Origin: Ricinus communis
Taxonomy: Eukaryota > Streptophyta > Magnoliopsida > Malpighiales > Euphorbiaceae
Assembly: GCF_019578655.1 (NCBI RefSeq)
Contig: NC_063263.1
Coordinates: 23,187,001-23,251,000 of the forward strand
DNA length: 64,000 bases
Direction: 5' to 3'
Below the pieces are notes generated by a model. That model was not told the origin of the DNA and made no database searches. It worked only from the letters and a program-made list of their open reading frames with translations. Each line of letters opens with the position of its first letter. Position 1 is the first letter of the stretch. Position numbers and translations under genes: made by a program. Shown piece by piece: positions 12,130 to 25,499 of the stretch.

Positions 12130-13095
12130 CTGGCGAATTAACTTCTCCCATGTTATAGAATCCATTTGTGCCTGCAGCCTCTCCTTTAGAGGTATCAGTC
12201 TCTCAACCAAGACTTTACAACAAAGTCTAACTGCTTCACTGCTCGACTCAGAGGCAATGCTCCCACCAGTCAACCCTCCTTGAATTAAGCTTAAGGTATC
12301 AGATTGTATGACTCATACTTTATCCAAGAGGTCTCCAGATCCATCACATTTTACTGAACCTAAAGCAAATGCAGTAGTCTGTTTTACCTTGGTCCAGAGC
12401 CCCTGGCCTAGCTCTATTCCTTCAACTTCAACAACAATAGACCCATCGCTTAGAATGCTTACTTTTCCTGGAGTTGGTCTCAGCATCACCTCATACACGA
12501 TAGGAATTCGAGAAATACCTCTTTTCTTCCACACATTACACCTATTAAATTCTCTTATCATCTCAGCTCTTGGATTTATGCTGGAAGATGTGGCTAATTT
12601 ATTCCATATTGAAGTTAAAGTATATTCCAAAGGTTCTCCTACGCTAGCACCATAGAATAAGTTAAGGCTATCATAGGTGTGAAGATTTATGGTTCTCACT
12701 GAATCTGCATCTATGGAAAGAGAAGATGCTACATTTTCAATTACAGCCTCGGCAATATATGATCCTTGCAGGTCTCCAGGGGCTCGCATTGCCGATTTAC
12801 TTGAAAGATTTGTTTTACATACCTTTATATCAAAAGATAAAGCACCCCAATCATACTTTTTAAGTGCACTCACAATAGTTTTTGGCATCAATGGACTGAC
12901 ATCTGGAAATATGCCAGCATTAATTAAGATATCAAGATGTAAGGCTGTTATTTTCCCATTTGATCTGAATCCTACATTGTAAGTTATTTTCATGGGGTGC
13001 CTTCCTCCTGCCATAATCATATCAGTCTTGCGATTGAGATATATCCTAACAGGGCACTGTAACTTGTGTGCTGCAAGTGCACATGCTGTAACAAC
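12130..13095 (-). CDS. AO1 exon 6 (molybdenum-cofactor domain, contains TGA)
   Basis: 966 bp, the same length as AO2 exon 6 (59,438-60,403). It begins VVTACALAA and includes [17 protein letters not shown] and the [11 protein letters not shown] motif. The frame is closed once, by TGA at 12,313-12,315 after LLDKV; the sequence after it (GDLL..., then LSLIQGG) stays in the same frame and similar to AO2. Confidence 0.9.
12313..12315 (-). other. Premature stop codon in AO1 exon 6
   Basis: TGA stands where AO2 has AGA (Arg) in DKVRVIQ. It truncates the predicted product at 1,106 of 1,368 residues and removes the C-terminal part of the molybdenum domain. A sequencing error or allelic variant cannot be excluded. 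Confidence 0.85.
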
Positions 13096-13298
13096 CTAAA
13101 ACATCATATCCCATTTTTAAGTACTATAAAAAGGAAAAAATACATAGGTGGAAATAGGATCAGAATCATTAAATAATGCAGCGTCAGAAACTTATTGCAA
13201 CAAGATGCATTACAAGGTCTATAAATTAATGTTGAATGCAGTCTTCCTTAATATGTAATACATTTACAACAAAGATAAAAGAATTGATGAAGTCAGGT

Positions 13299-13740
13299 TG
13301 TTAAGTGTGAAATGGCCCTTGGGCAGTCGCAACAACAACAATGAGAAAGTTTACTCTTGCGGTCTTATGTGCATTGTCCTATATGGTGCATGAAGATTAC
13401 TTGTTCTAGTGAAAGTAACCTATTTTTAGTTAAGAGTATGACTAGGATAAGCCTGTCTTGTTTAAGTTAAGCCAATGCATGAGTAACACTAACTTGTTTA
13501 GTGTGCTAGATTGCTTTGTTTAGTAGGCTCACTTGTGTTAGTTGCTTTAGTTTAATCATTGTAAAAGCACTATATATATGTTGATCTTGTCAATGAAAAT
13601 ATAGAGCATATGTAGCAATATGCAGTAATATGAAGCTAGAGTTCTAAGCATTTTACTCTTGCATTTGCTATTTCTCCTCCTCTCAGAAAACTTATCGCAG
13701 GTGTATACATAGTTTATACTACCAACCAAGGAACCTAACA
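13299..13740 (+). repeat. Probable solo LTR in AO1 intron 5
   Basis: The segment starts TGTTAAG and ends CCTAACA, contains a TATA-like ACTATATATATG followed by a CAATGAAAATATA tail, as in copia LTRs, and sits in AO1 intron 5, which is longer than the AO2 intron 5 (1,482 versus 994 bp). The flanking 5-mers (CAGGT, TCTAT) do not match, so the ends are uncertain. Confidence 0.45.
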
Positions 13741-15965
13741 TCTATTCTAATAAAGAGATTCAAACCAGGACCATGCAAAACAGCTATTTAACTTCATGTA
13801 ATAGGCCAAACTGGTGCAAACAGGCTTTGCATGAACTAAATACGTATGTATAAAGTCATGAAGTCATGTTGATGTACATCAGGTGCAAACAACATTGACA
13901 TCAACCGTGGCCCATACTATGACAGCAAAACTCCATTAAATACTGTGTCAGTTTTAAGTTGAGCAAATTTATAAGCTTAATGATTATGTTCCATAACCTT
14001 TAGCATAAAAAACAAGATTTCAATTCAAAGAGTTGTATAGATGGGACCTTTGAAACCCATTAGTACTAGTGGAACTGAGAACCGATATGTGCATTCCATA
14101 AGAAAAAAAAGCAAGTGTCTAGAAGTCAGGCTAATACTCCCAACACAATCTAAATGCATTTATGAAACGAAAAGGGTGAAATTGTATCAAAGCATCAGAT
14201 GCTATCTATTTACTAGCAGAAAAACGTTTGGGGAGAAGAAAATAGAAAACAAGGACTGTTCAACCTTATAATATCCTTGTTTAGGAAGATCAAAAAGCTC
14301 AGCTATCTGGCAAGTCCTGCTAATCATTTTTCATCCGTAGAAGAATTGTAAAGCATTTTAAATTTTCATTTTGAAACAGGAGGTTTTGAAATGTTAGTAA
14401 CAAAAAGAGTAAGGTCAATTTTTTGAGTGTTTTATGCTTTTTTGCAGGTCATGAGAAGGATGATTCACAATTAATTCTACCATTTTGAATTTATATAAAG
14501 CAGTTTTATATCACTTTCTGATATAGAAGAATCTTTAAGATGTTGAAATATGAAAATGTGTATAGAAAGATACTCACGGGCATTGCTTTCATGGTCTTGC
14601 CACCAAAACCTCCTCCCACCCTTCTTGTAAGGACTCGCACGTTGTTTTCGGGAAGACCAAGACATTTTGCAATTGTAACATGTGCCAACTCAGGGCCTTG
14701 AATAGAACTGTAAACCACAATGCAGTTGTCTTCCTCAGGCACAGCAAGAGCAGTCTGAGTCTCCATGTAAAAGTAATATTGTGATCCCAGCTTTATCTGG
14801 ATATCAAAATTCAGTAAAAAGTTAGTAGTGACCATAAATTCTAATATTCAAAGATGAATTTGGAAAGAAAATCATCTAGCATCTTTATACTTGCAGTTCA
14901 AAATAGAGGGAAAGGAAAAAGGGGTAAAGATTACCTCAGCAGAGAGAATTTTATGATCGGCTACAGCCATTCCTTTTGATACATCGCCAACTTGTTTGGG
15001 CAACACAGAAGGTGGCACCTCGAAAAGGCTAGAATGCTTCACTGCTTCTTCAACAGATAAAATGGGAGGCTCTAGATTTTTTAGGTCATAATCTACTACT
15101 GCAAGGTTTGATGCTGCATCTGCATGTTTCTGTGTATCTGCAAGCTAAGAAAATCATTTGATAGATTAGATAGGAAAAGATAGTTGTCATGATCTAATCA
15201 AATGCAAGTTTTTCATAATGTCTGCAGCAATAAATTACAATGAGCAGGAATAAGGTGGATGTTGCTAAAGATGGGTTGATGGATGAGGAAGTTACCACAA
15301 AAGCAAGAGGCTCTCCAGCATACTGAGTAACTTCCTCAGCAAACAAAGGTTCAGGACCAAATACAAACATAGACCCAACATTCTCCCCACCTTTTGGAAT
15401 ATCTTTAAAAGAAAGAAGAGTTTTGACTCCATCTGGGAGCGATTTGGATTTAAAGTTTATACCCTTTATCCTTGCAAGAGGCTTTGTACTGTAAATGAAT
15501 GCTCCATGTAGACAATTTCTGGGGGATGGAATATCGTCCACAAAAATGGCCTCACCTGCACAAATGTTAAACAAGGAAGTATTTTGCATATTGGCAATTC
15601 TCAGATATAAATCAACAGTAATGTTTCAAATTGAGGTAGATCACACCAACACTAATTAGCATAAATAAAAGAAAAAATATATCAAGCATTGACTATAACA
15701 AAGTGCAAAACATGGGAGCAACCCGATTTACTTTTGAAGGACACTTGGAGGTCATACTATCAATTATATTAGAGCAGGATGAGATAAGTAAAATTCAAGG
15801 GCATAAACCTCAATCAGACAAGTCATGATTCCCATTACATCCATGCCACCAGAAAATAGCAAGACATGCAAGTAGGGTAAAGGAAAAAAATTTCATAAAA
15901 GAAGCAGCTCATAATAGTGAAATGTAGACACATATTTACTAAATCATGTCTAAAATAAAACTAAC

Positions 15966-17654
15966 CAGAAGCCTGAAGAGAAGCTCCAGATTTTTTAATT
16001 GGCTCGCCAACTGGATGGTACTCGTCATTTAATTGGATCACCTGCTTTGACGATGATAGCAAAGTGGGGAAATTAATTTGATCAATCCTTTCATATTTGT
16101 CGTTTGATTCGGCTTCCTTAAACATTAAAATTCCATTATCTCTGTCCACCCAGCCATTAGCACCGGTATTTATTAATGGGAATAGAAAGTCAAAAAGAAA
16201 ACCAACAGCCAAGCTTGATCTATATGCAGGATCTTGTGTACCATCTTCAGGTACCACAGTAGCTTTAACTAATTTTATGGCTTCATATAGAACAACCATG
16301 GTTAACAATTTCCCAGTTAAGTGTTCCTCAACTTTCCTAGCTCTAATTGCATGTCTGGTTCCAAAAGCACCAAAAGACAATCGACAACTATTTAACACAA
16401 TTTCACTAGATGATTTTGATTTAGAGACTTCGGCTTGGAAAGCAGCATTCATATAAGATAAAGCATTTCCGAGGGGCCGTGGTGCAGCTCGATAGGTTTC
16501 AAATAACAGCTCACTGTTGTTGTCAGGAGACGTGTCCTTGAATGATTCACGATTTTGAATTTTAATACTTACGAGCACACTTTTTTTGTCCAAAGGAGGC
16601 ATTTCCATAAAGTCCTCCAAGGTAAGCTTTTCATGCTTACTACCAGAAACTATATTAACAAACGAGTTAGTAGCAAGAAGTATTGTAGCAACATCTGAAG
16701 GTAAGTGTTTTCTTTGTGCCATCACCAAATTTCCCCCGATACTGCCTGTATTTTGGACAAATTTGGCAGCAACTTTCTCTAGATGGACTGCAATTTTGTT
16801 GAACATCATCTTACTTTTTGAGGTATATTCACCTTTATTTTCTTCATTCAAAGCTTCAATAACTTTAGAAATTGTCACAGTTGCGCCAATTTCATATCCT
16901 CTCTGATCCTTCTTGATCATTGAGAGCTCAGGAATATGCCTAATATCGATATATTTGTCATAGTTTTCTGATTCCTTATAATAACCCATTCCCATGTTTC
17001 CAACTACTAGTTTCATATGAACGCCATTATTATGGTTCTTTAATAAACTTTCAAGCTCCTGAAAGTTAGAAGGCTGGTGCCAAGAACATCTCTTTTCAGA
17101 ATCCAAAAGCAGGGAAGATTTGACTTCTCCTTTTAAAAATTCTGGAAAAGTGCAAATCTCGTGATTACGATCATAAAATGGTAACCTACTTCTCTTTACT
17201 TCCTGCGTCTCCCCCTTTCTACAAAATGAATTAAATCCCAAATCCTCCATATCAACATCTGATGCAAAACTTTTGCATACATCAGCAATAGGTCGATATC
17301 TAGTACAACGACAGAGATTTCCTGCAATAGCTTTTTCAGCTTCAATGACTGTCATCTTGGAAAATCCTGGAGTGGGCTCTGGTCTAATAGTCTTTTCAGC
17401 ATTAACAAGAGCCCCAAAGAGTGACATGCACATTCCAGGAGTACAAAAACCACATTGAGAAGCATGGAATCCTGCGAACCTTTGGTGAATTGAATGGAAC
17501 CCATCTTTGCTATTACCAAGGCCTTCACTTGTTGTAATTGAACATCTATTTATACTACAAAGCAGTGTGAGACATGAACTTATGGTAAAATCATCAACTT
17601 GGTCAAGCTTTGGATCATACTTGGATAGCAGAACAGTACAAGCACCACAACCAC
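15966..17654 (-). CDS. AO1 exon 2: rest of [2Fe-2S] domains and FAD domain
   Basis: A 1,689-bp exon open throughout. It carries the remaining iron-sulfur cysteines (GCGAC, SSCLTLLC, CGFCTPGM, NLCRC) and the whole FAD-binding domain ([19 protein letters not shown]). The residue after NLCRCT is Arg (AGA codon), whereas plant AOs normally have Gly (CRCTGYRPI). The acceptor TTTTAG and donor GTTAGT are clear. Confidence 0.9.
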
Positions 17655-18416
17655 CTAAAATCATAAAACCAAATACAAATTTAGCAACAATTTAAAGACT
17701 CAATAGGTTCAGCTTATTAAAACAATCCTTTTAGCAGAAACAATAACAATAAAGAAAATGATCACTTTTTTAGTTTCTGAGAAAAAGTTGAATAATTTCA
17801 CTTTAATTTTTTTTATTTATCAAATGATAGCTAATCAAATAACCATGATATGGGTTCTTTGTTTATTAGATAAGCTAGTGAGCTTCATCATTGAGACTCA
17901 TATTTCTTGATAATTAGATTATAGTGATGAGACAAACTTAAAAGTTTAAAATCCACTGTGAGAAAAACATAACTGTACAAAATTGTTGTAACGGATTATC
18001 AAATTACTTTTGAATTTGACCCTACAGTAAAGGAGAAAATGTTCGTAGTAGGGGGAATTCCATATATTTGATGATTGATAATGCTTTGTATTATCAGAAT
18101 GCTTTTACTCATCTTTAAATGAATGATTCTAATTTCAAGCATTGTGCATCTTTTGATAAGTAAGTTAAAGTAAAAAAAGCTTATATGTTTTTACAAGTAT
18201 TCTATGATATTATGTCTTTTCTCTAGCATTAAATATCCAACAGTAAATCTATATTTTTTTCCTTTAGTGTTTACTGTGCATTTAACTTTGAAAAAAATAT
18301 GTCTAGTGAGGATGTGCATGTAAAAATAATAGCAGAAAATATATTTGAAGTATTAGTCTAAATATAGCAAAATATTGGCTATTGCTGTGACTTTAGATTT
18401 TAGGTAAAGTTTTGTT

Positions 18417-19124
18417 GAGTAGTACTAAAAAAACTTTACGGTGATGAGGAGCTAGCCGAGGCTATGAAAATTAAAAATGATTTATTTTTCTTATATTCCG
18501 AGTATGTGAATGCTGGAAGTTTGGATAGTAAGCAACTAGTGGAGCTTCCGCAACTAAATCTATGCAAAGAATGGAGGTTGATATACATGAAACTCTTTCT
18601 TCTAAGGATATATTGAAAGTATTATAACCATATTATTCCTTAATTTTAGTTATACAAATATGAAATATTATTAAATTTGATTTTTTTTTAAGATTTAGAT
18701 ATAAAAACAACTAAATCTGTTGTTACTTTTTCAAATATATAGATGTGAAAAATGACTATTTGCACTTTAATTTCATTTTTTTATTTAAAATAATTAAATT
18801 TAATGTTGTTTTTTTTATGTTTTTGTAGGAGTTTGATTTTTTTGAGTGTGATTATTATATTCCTCAAAAGAGTCAATTGGAATTTTATCTTGATGAGCCA
18901 AGAATAGATCGAAAGATTAAATTGGATGTGTTATCCTACTAGAAAGGAAATCAATATAGTTATTCTCAAATTGCATTAATGGCTCATGATATTCTAGCAA
19001 TTCATATGACCATGGTAGTTTCTGAAAGTGTATTCAGTAATAGTGAAAGAGTTCTTGATCTATACAGGACTGCGTTTAAGCTTGATATAGTGAAAGCTCC
19101 GATATATAGCAGAGATATTTGAAG
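18417..19124 (+). pseudogene. hAT-family transposase relic (C-terminal dimerisation region)
   Basis: At 18,829-19,124 the plus strand encodes the conserved hAT C-terminus: KSQLEFYLDEPR, then DVLSY followed by a stop at 18,940-18,942 where the family has Trp (FWK), then SQIALMAHDILAI and VVSESVFSNSERVLD. A weaker upstream part at about 18,440-18,600 (LFFLYSEYV) fits the same family. It is broken and lacks the catalytic N-terminal part. It lies antisense in AO1 intron 1. Confidence 0.8.
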
Positions 19125-21680
19125 ATGAAAGTATAATAATCTAACCTACGAAATCATTTTATAAGTTTTTTGTTTATTTATTTTTATTTACTATTCTTTT
19201 GCTTTACTTTGTAGATGTAATATTGGAAATCATGGAAATTAGAATTGAGTCATTGAATTTGCAAAAAGATATTGCTCCTTCATCTATTCTGGAATTCAGA
19301 TTTTTATATCAACTTTAAATGAGTTTTGCATTATAATTTGATACTATATTTAATGAACATTGAAGATTCTTTTTGGATTAGATAAATTTTTTATTCATAA
19401 TTGATATTGTTTATATTGTTTCTATTAATTTGAAAAGATATATTAGTTTATATGTTAATATATTAAATGAATTATATTATTTATTTAACAGGTTAAGTAG
19501 GTTGTGTTAGATTTTATAATCCACACATGACCCATTAAACTAAACATGTTATACTTATTGTGTTTATATCACCTGTTAAAAATTGTGTCATGTTAGGATT
19601 GAGTTAAAATGGTAAAAATAATAAATGGATTGTATTCATATTCACTCTAATTATGTCATCTGAATAGATAATCCGCCAATAACATAATCCACCCACATGT
19701 TTTGATACCGTATAGATCCACATCTTTGTATAAATACATTAAGAATTTCTTTGCAATAAAAGATGTGGGCTATTGTAATAATATGCCATCAATATCAATG
19801 ATAGCGCTAAAACTTGTAGGATAAATTCAAAACTCTAGAAGAATTAAATAACCTTAAATCATTAACTACAATAACCATAACTGAAATATTAGGAACTTAG
19901 AGGAAATTTTTATTCAATGCTTTTTGTCTTTTATTAAACATTATTGATAAGGAAAAAATATATATAAGAAAAGGTAAATATTAGCTCTCATCTTAACCCA
20001 AAATAAATAGTGTAAAACTGAAATGGTAGTTACAATATTAATACTATATTTATTTAAAATCTATTAAAAACTTTATTTTATTTGAAAATAAGATATAAAA
20101 AATAGAGTAAAATAAAAATGATAAAGTTGAAAAATATATTTTAATAAAATATATTAATTTACTAATATGGAATCCATTTAGAAATTTTACATATTAATTT
20201 CGTTAGAATTTAGTTTAGTTATAATCAATTCCACATAAATTTAATTATATAAAATTTTAAATTTATTTTCATTTTATTCAAAGCACATTTCATAAATTTT
20301 ATAGATTTTTAACCAAATACAATATAAAGAAAAAGACTTTTGCATGCTTTATAATTAATTTAAAGAACACACACATATTTTAACTTGCAAATATAACTAT
20401 AAATAGCATGCAACTTATGTAACATGTACAAAGATTATTAGGAAGATATTTATTAATAATTTTCAATTCGTAAAAAAAGAAAACACTTTAATAAAGGAAT
20501 ATCAAGTACTAGGAAATCTGAAATAAATGGTTTATGTAAAAATAATTTGAACCTAATGACTAACATGATATATTGTTATTTCTTTATGCAAAACCATATT
20601 ATTGAAGATTGAATTAAAAAAATAATTATAAATTGAAGTTTATCTTTCCTGTTTATGTGAGATTATAAATAGAATGTGACAAACATTTTGAATTCTCCTT
20701 TTAAATACATAAATATTCATTTTTATGTACTACATTAAACTAGATGTACCATTACATGGTTAAAAACATAAAAATTAATTTCACGTCATTGTAAATAAAA
20801 TGCAACATTTAGGGGTATTTGGAATTGGAGTAGGGTATTAAATGAATTTAAAATTTAATTGATCTTAATAAATTGATTTAATTATTTTGGAATTACGTTT
20901 ATCAAACCTTATTTTGAAAAAATATCAATATAAGTGATTTTTCTCTAAAATAATTCTCAGAAATTAAAAAAGAAAAAAGTAAAATTAAAATTTTATTTAG
21001 AAAGCATTTAAACTGAGCGCAGTCCTAGATTGTTATATTATGGACTCGGGAACATGAAGAATTATGTACTCTAGACTAAAACACATGTGTATGGTTAGAT
21101 TATAAAATTATGTGTGTTTTTTGATAAATTATGAAGTTAGCACTTGGTTAGACATTAATTAAAATTTTATATCATTAAATAACTAATAGACCAAAAAAAA
21201 AGTTAAATTAACACCAAAAATTTAAACTTATTACAAAATAAGTGAATCAATATATTATAAAGTGTTTTTTATCATGTTTTATTTCTTAATTTTATATTAT
21301 ACTATTATTAAGAATTTATTATCAATTTATAATATTATTTTTATAATTTACTGTATTTTATATTTTTTTACTATAATACTAAATTTATTTTTTAGAATAT
21401 GTTAACATTTTTATATAAAAAAAATACTATATATAAAATAATAGAAATTTTAATCAATATAATTAAGAATAAATATAAAAGAAATGATTTTATGTTTTCA
21501 AAAGAATAAAAAAAATTAACCTTTTTTTTTTCCAAACATCAATAATATGATTTAAATTTATAAAATGACTTGTAAATTAATATGTTATAAATTGTAGATT
21601 CATCATATGTACATTTCAGGTTAATAAATTATAGCCTAAATAATTATAAATTAAAAAACACATTCATATATTAAGAACAA
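19125..21680. other. AT-rich intronic stretch without recognised features
   Basis: No coding frame of interest on either strand and no clear element ends. Confidence 0.4.
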
Positions 21681-22165
21681 GCTCAACAATAAAACTTAAT
21701 GAATATACACTTCATATTGAATGAATTTTACACTAATTATATATGTATATACAATTTATAAGTAATGAATCTAAAATTTATATTAAATAGGCCTGACACT
21801 AATAACATATAAATATACATTTTATAAGTAATAAATTCATAGTTTATGTTTAATGAACCTGAAACTAATAATAAATAAAATATACATTTTATAAGTAATA
21901 AATAATAGATTTATATATTAATAACAAGTTTATAAGTAAAAAATGATGCATATACACTTTATACTAATAAACGTTACACTAATAAAGATGAATATACAAT
22001 TTTATAAATAATGAATTTAAAATCTATGTTTAATAAATCTGATACTAATAACAAATAAATATATACTCTACAAGTGATGAATATAAAGTTCATATTTAAT
22101 AGACTTGACGCTAATAATAAACGAATATACATTTTATAAGTAATGAATATACTATTTGTGCATAA
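21680..22165. repeat. Degenerate tandem repeat, unit about 65-85 bp
   Basis: Phrases such as AATATACATTTTATAAGTAAT, followed by AATGAAT or ATAAATTCA and then TTTAATGAACCTGA or TTTAATAGACTTGA, recur at least five times in order, with many substitutions. It is a minisatellite-like array in AO1 intron 1. Confidence 0.6.
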
Positions 22166-24015
22166 AATAAATCAGCATTTATAGGTTGAAAAATAATATA
22201 TTCATTATCTACAAACTATAAGTCATCAAATGTATACTTGAGGTTTATTTAATATAATACATACATCTATAATTTTTATATTAAGTAACCAAGTTTCTCA
22301 TGAAATGCCACTTGGAAATATTCTATAAAGCCAAATCATATAGAGTTTCAATATAAATATATGTGGCTTTGATGTGGTTATATAATAATTTATCATGATA
22401 TTAAATACTAATAAAATAAAATGATAATATTAAATGCCTTATAATATTAAATACTAATAAAATAAAATGATATTATTAAATACTTAATAAAAAATGATAA
22501 CTAAATATAATAAAAGAACTAGTGATTATATAATATCACAAATTTACTGTATATCTATTATATTTTTTATTATTTTTTATAATTATTAAATTTAAAATTA
22601 TCAAAGTAAAATAATAATATTAAGTGCTTATTAAAATAGAATAATAGCTAAAATGCTATTATTTTCTTATAATATAATACATTTATAACCAAATAAGATA
22701 TCTTAAACTAAAATTTTAGATAAAAAGATTCTCAATAATTGTGCATTAGCACGAGCAAATTACTAGTTAATATTTATAGAATAGTCATTTAATCTCAATT
22801 AGCTATTTATTTTCTATAATTAAGCCAATTAAATGCTTTCTTAATCCAAATAAAATATTAAAATATATTAATTAGTATATAATAAAGGGAGTAACTATGA
22901 ATAAAATTTTAAATAAAAATAATTAATAATTAATAAAAATAAAATTATTTTTAAAATTTAATACTTAATAAAATTACTAATCTACCAAATATCAAATATA
23001 AAAATTACATTCTAACTTCTATAATTAATTAGTTTGTGCCATAACCGTCTTATTATTCAAAAGGCTGTATAAAAAGAAAAAGAAAAATTAGATACAATTA
23101 AAAAGATAATCAAACAAAGATCTAAAAAAATGACATGTACTTGTAAGATTATTCAAGTTCATAATGCTACGTGAATCTGGATCCATGATATAATTTATGG
23201 CAATTCTGAATGGGGCTTCAATGTTATGGAGAAAATCTTATTATCAGATTTTCTATCATTCAATGGAATTAGAAAAATATCACTACGTAAATAAAAATTT
23301 GGGCATATATACATATATATTGTGAGACTTATATTATTTTTATAAGTGTACATATTGGACTCGCAGAAAGGTTCTGCTTTCACCAGATTAGTTTGAGGCA
23401 TCCATCCGAAGAAATGAGTCTAACTCCACATTTTGATATGAGATTCAAACTTATATATAATTTTATAATTTTTTTATTAATTTATTTAATAATAAGTCAA
23501 ATTTCTAAGTATTATATTAACTAATAAATTAGTTTTTTTCTAATTAGATAATGATTCTAATTCTAGAAATTAATATTTTGAATTATATTTTTAGGATTAT
23601 TTTCATAATAAATTAATATTTTTATTTTTTAATAATTTCTAATCCTAAAAATAGTAATATCAATTATTTTAATAATATATAATACTAAAATTAATTAATA
23701 ATTTTTTAAAAAATCATTCTTATATTATTACACTAATAAAATACAATTAAAAAATTAAAAAATATTTAAAATATTTAATTTGTTGTTATTTTTAAAATAT
23801 TATAAATAAAAATTAAATATTAAATTTCTATTAAATTTTATTTATAAACTTAATTTTATAATCAAAATAATAACAGCGATCGTGCAATACACAGATAAAA
23901 AGCTAATTAACATTAAAATACTAATGAGTTTTAATCTAGTGGTACTTCAACAATCTTTAAAGTTCCAGTGTTGTGTGGTTAACAAAATATTGACGTGATC
24001 GATTATACAAATATA
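22166..24015. other. AT-rich intronic stretch
   Basis: No gene, only low-complexity TAATAAAAT-type runs (for example 22,420-22,500). Confidence 0.4.
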
Positions 24016-24600
24016 TTTAGGGATTGTTTGGATTGACTAATTAATACAGGTAGTAGTTAATAGCTGATAAATTGAATCTTTTAGTAAAGTTTATTAGTCG
24101 TATTGTTAGTATGCTAAATAATCATTGAAAATATAATTTAATATTGAATAGATTTTATTCTATTTTTTTTACTATTTTTAATGATATAATATAATAAAAA
24201 TAGTTTATAATAATTAAAAATATTATAGTTAGTTTTATATAACTCGATTGTATTTATTATTAAAAATATTTATAAAAATTATTTTAAGAGTGGAACTTAA
24301 AATTAGATTCTACTAATAAAACATTCTAATTTCAAATATCATAAATTATAAAAAATTGATTATATGATATCAACTTAAAATAATTTTTTATAATTATAAT
24401 ATTATCTAAATAAATTAATTAATTAATTATCAATTGATAAGAAAAAACTTTAAATTAGAGCAGATATGATTAACAACTGATTAAAACTAAATCAACTATC
24501 ACTTATTAATTCTTAAATATTACTAAATAATTTAATATAGTCATTCAATAAGAATAGCTACCAATTACATAAAATCTATCAACTAAATGTTCTCTTAATT
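24016..24600. mobile_element. Possible hAT-like MITE
   Basis: The ends are imperfect inverted repeats (TTAGGGATTGTTTGGATTGA against the reverse complement starting TTAAGAGAACATTTAGTTGA). No certain 8-bp target duplication was found, so this is tentative. Confidence 0.3.
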
Positions 24601-25216
24601 TTTTTTAAACAACCAATAAAGCATATACTTCATTCACTTTTCTCTCTTATAGCACTAATGCTAATGCGATAAGTTAAATATTTTCATATCACATATTTGT
24701 TCAAGGGCAGAACTAGAAATATTATATGAGTGGATGAATCTTTTTTTCATACATGCAGCAAAAATAAACTTTTAAAAGAAATAGAAATAAAGTTTTTGAT
24801 TAAAATTCAGGAAATAAAATAGAATATAAAAATGTATAAGGGCTTTAACTTAATAATTAGTAGATATAACTGAAATTCAATTAAAATAGTAGTGGCTAAA
24901 ATAGAAATTTTTAGGAAGTCAGCTGAATTTGTTTTGAAAAATATCTTAAGAACAGTAGGTAAATTATCAATTTTGCAAAGTTTGAGGGGCGGTGCCCCTC
25001 ATCATCTAATCTAGTTCCCTTTTTTTTTTTACTTTTAAATCTTTTTTGCTTAAACTTTTAGTATATATTTTTACGTATATATATCAAATTAATACATAAT
25101 TGATATATTTTATTTATTTATTTTTTTTCAGAGACAACAGTTTCATTCTATCTGGAGTCCCGTTTAGCTATGCAATCAACAGACGAGTAATATGTATCTA
25201 TAACTTAACAAAAATA

Positions 25217-25479
25217 TGGTATAGTCCTCATGCTGTAAACTCAAGGCATGTGAGTATCTTCAAGCTAAGACCACAAAGAGGCACCTCGCCATGGGGGGTC
25301 TTTATGCTCTTTTGGATTTCGATAGCCGAATTAGCCCTTTTGGATTATACCAGAAACAGATCGTAGCAACTATTAGTTCATTACCATTGGATCAAGGAGA
25401 AGAGAGGGGAGGAGTTTAGAAGGCCATGAGAGAGTAAGAAATTGCTTAATGGAAACTTGCCTTATAATTATTCAAAATA
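25217..25479 (-). repeat. Terminal repeat of the caulimovirid, 3' copy (263 bp)
   Basis: Equal in length to 34,958-35,220 and differing from it at roughly eight positions by eye. It covers the transcript leader from just after the TATA box to about 13 bp short of where the primer-site sequence would follow. Confidence 0.9.
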
Positions 25480-25486
25480 ACTTCTC

Positions 25487-25494
25487 CTTTTATA
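25487..25494 (-). promoter_or_regulatory. TATA box of the caulimovirid transcript promoter
   Basis: The minus strand reads CCTCCCTATAAAAGGAGAAG, a good plant-virus TATA box placed directly upstream of the terminal repeat. A start about 25-30 bp downstream would fall near the repeat's edge, as expected for a terminally redundant pregenomic RNA. The other end of the insertion (35,220) lacks this box. Confidence 0.7.
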
Positions 25495-25499
25495 GGGAG

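Noticed and set aside
12308..12982. Plus-strand open frames over AO1 exon 6
   Set aside because: They are the opposite-strand shadow of a conserved AO exon, and similar shadows occur over AO2 exon 6.
13294..13745. Target duplication for the solo LTR in AO1 intron 5
   Set aside because: Flanking 5-mers CAGGT and TCTAT differ; the LTR is kept only at low confidence.
16097..16906. Plus-strand open frames over AO1 exon 2
   Set aside because: Antisense to the FAD-domain exon; no motif of their own.
25100..25366. 88-codon plus-strand frame at the virus edge
   Set aside because: It crosses the junction between intron DNA and the terminal repeat; no similarity recognised.
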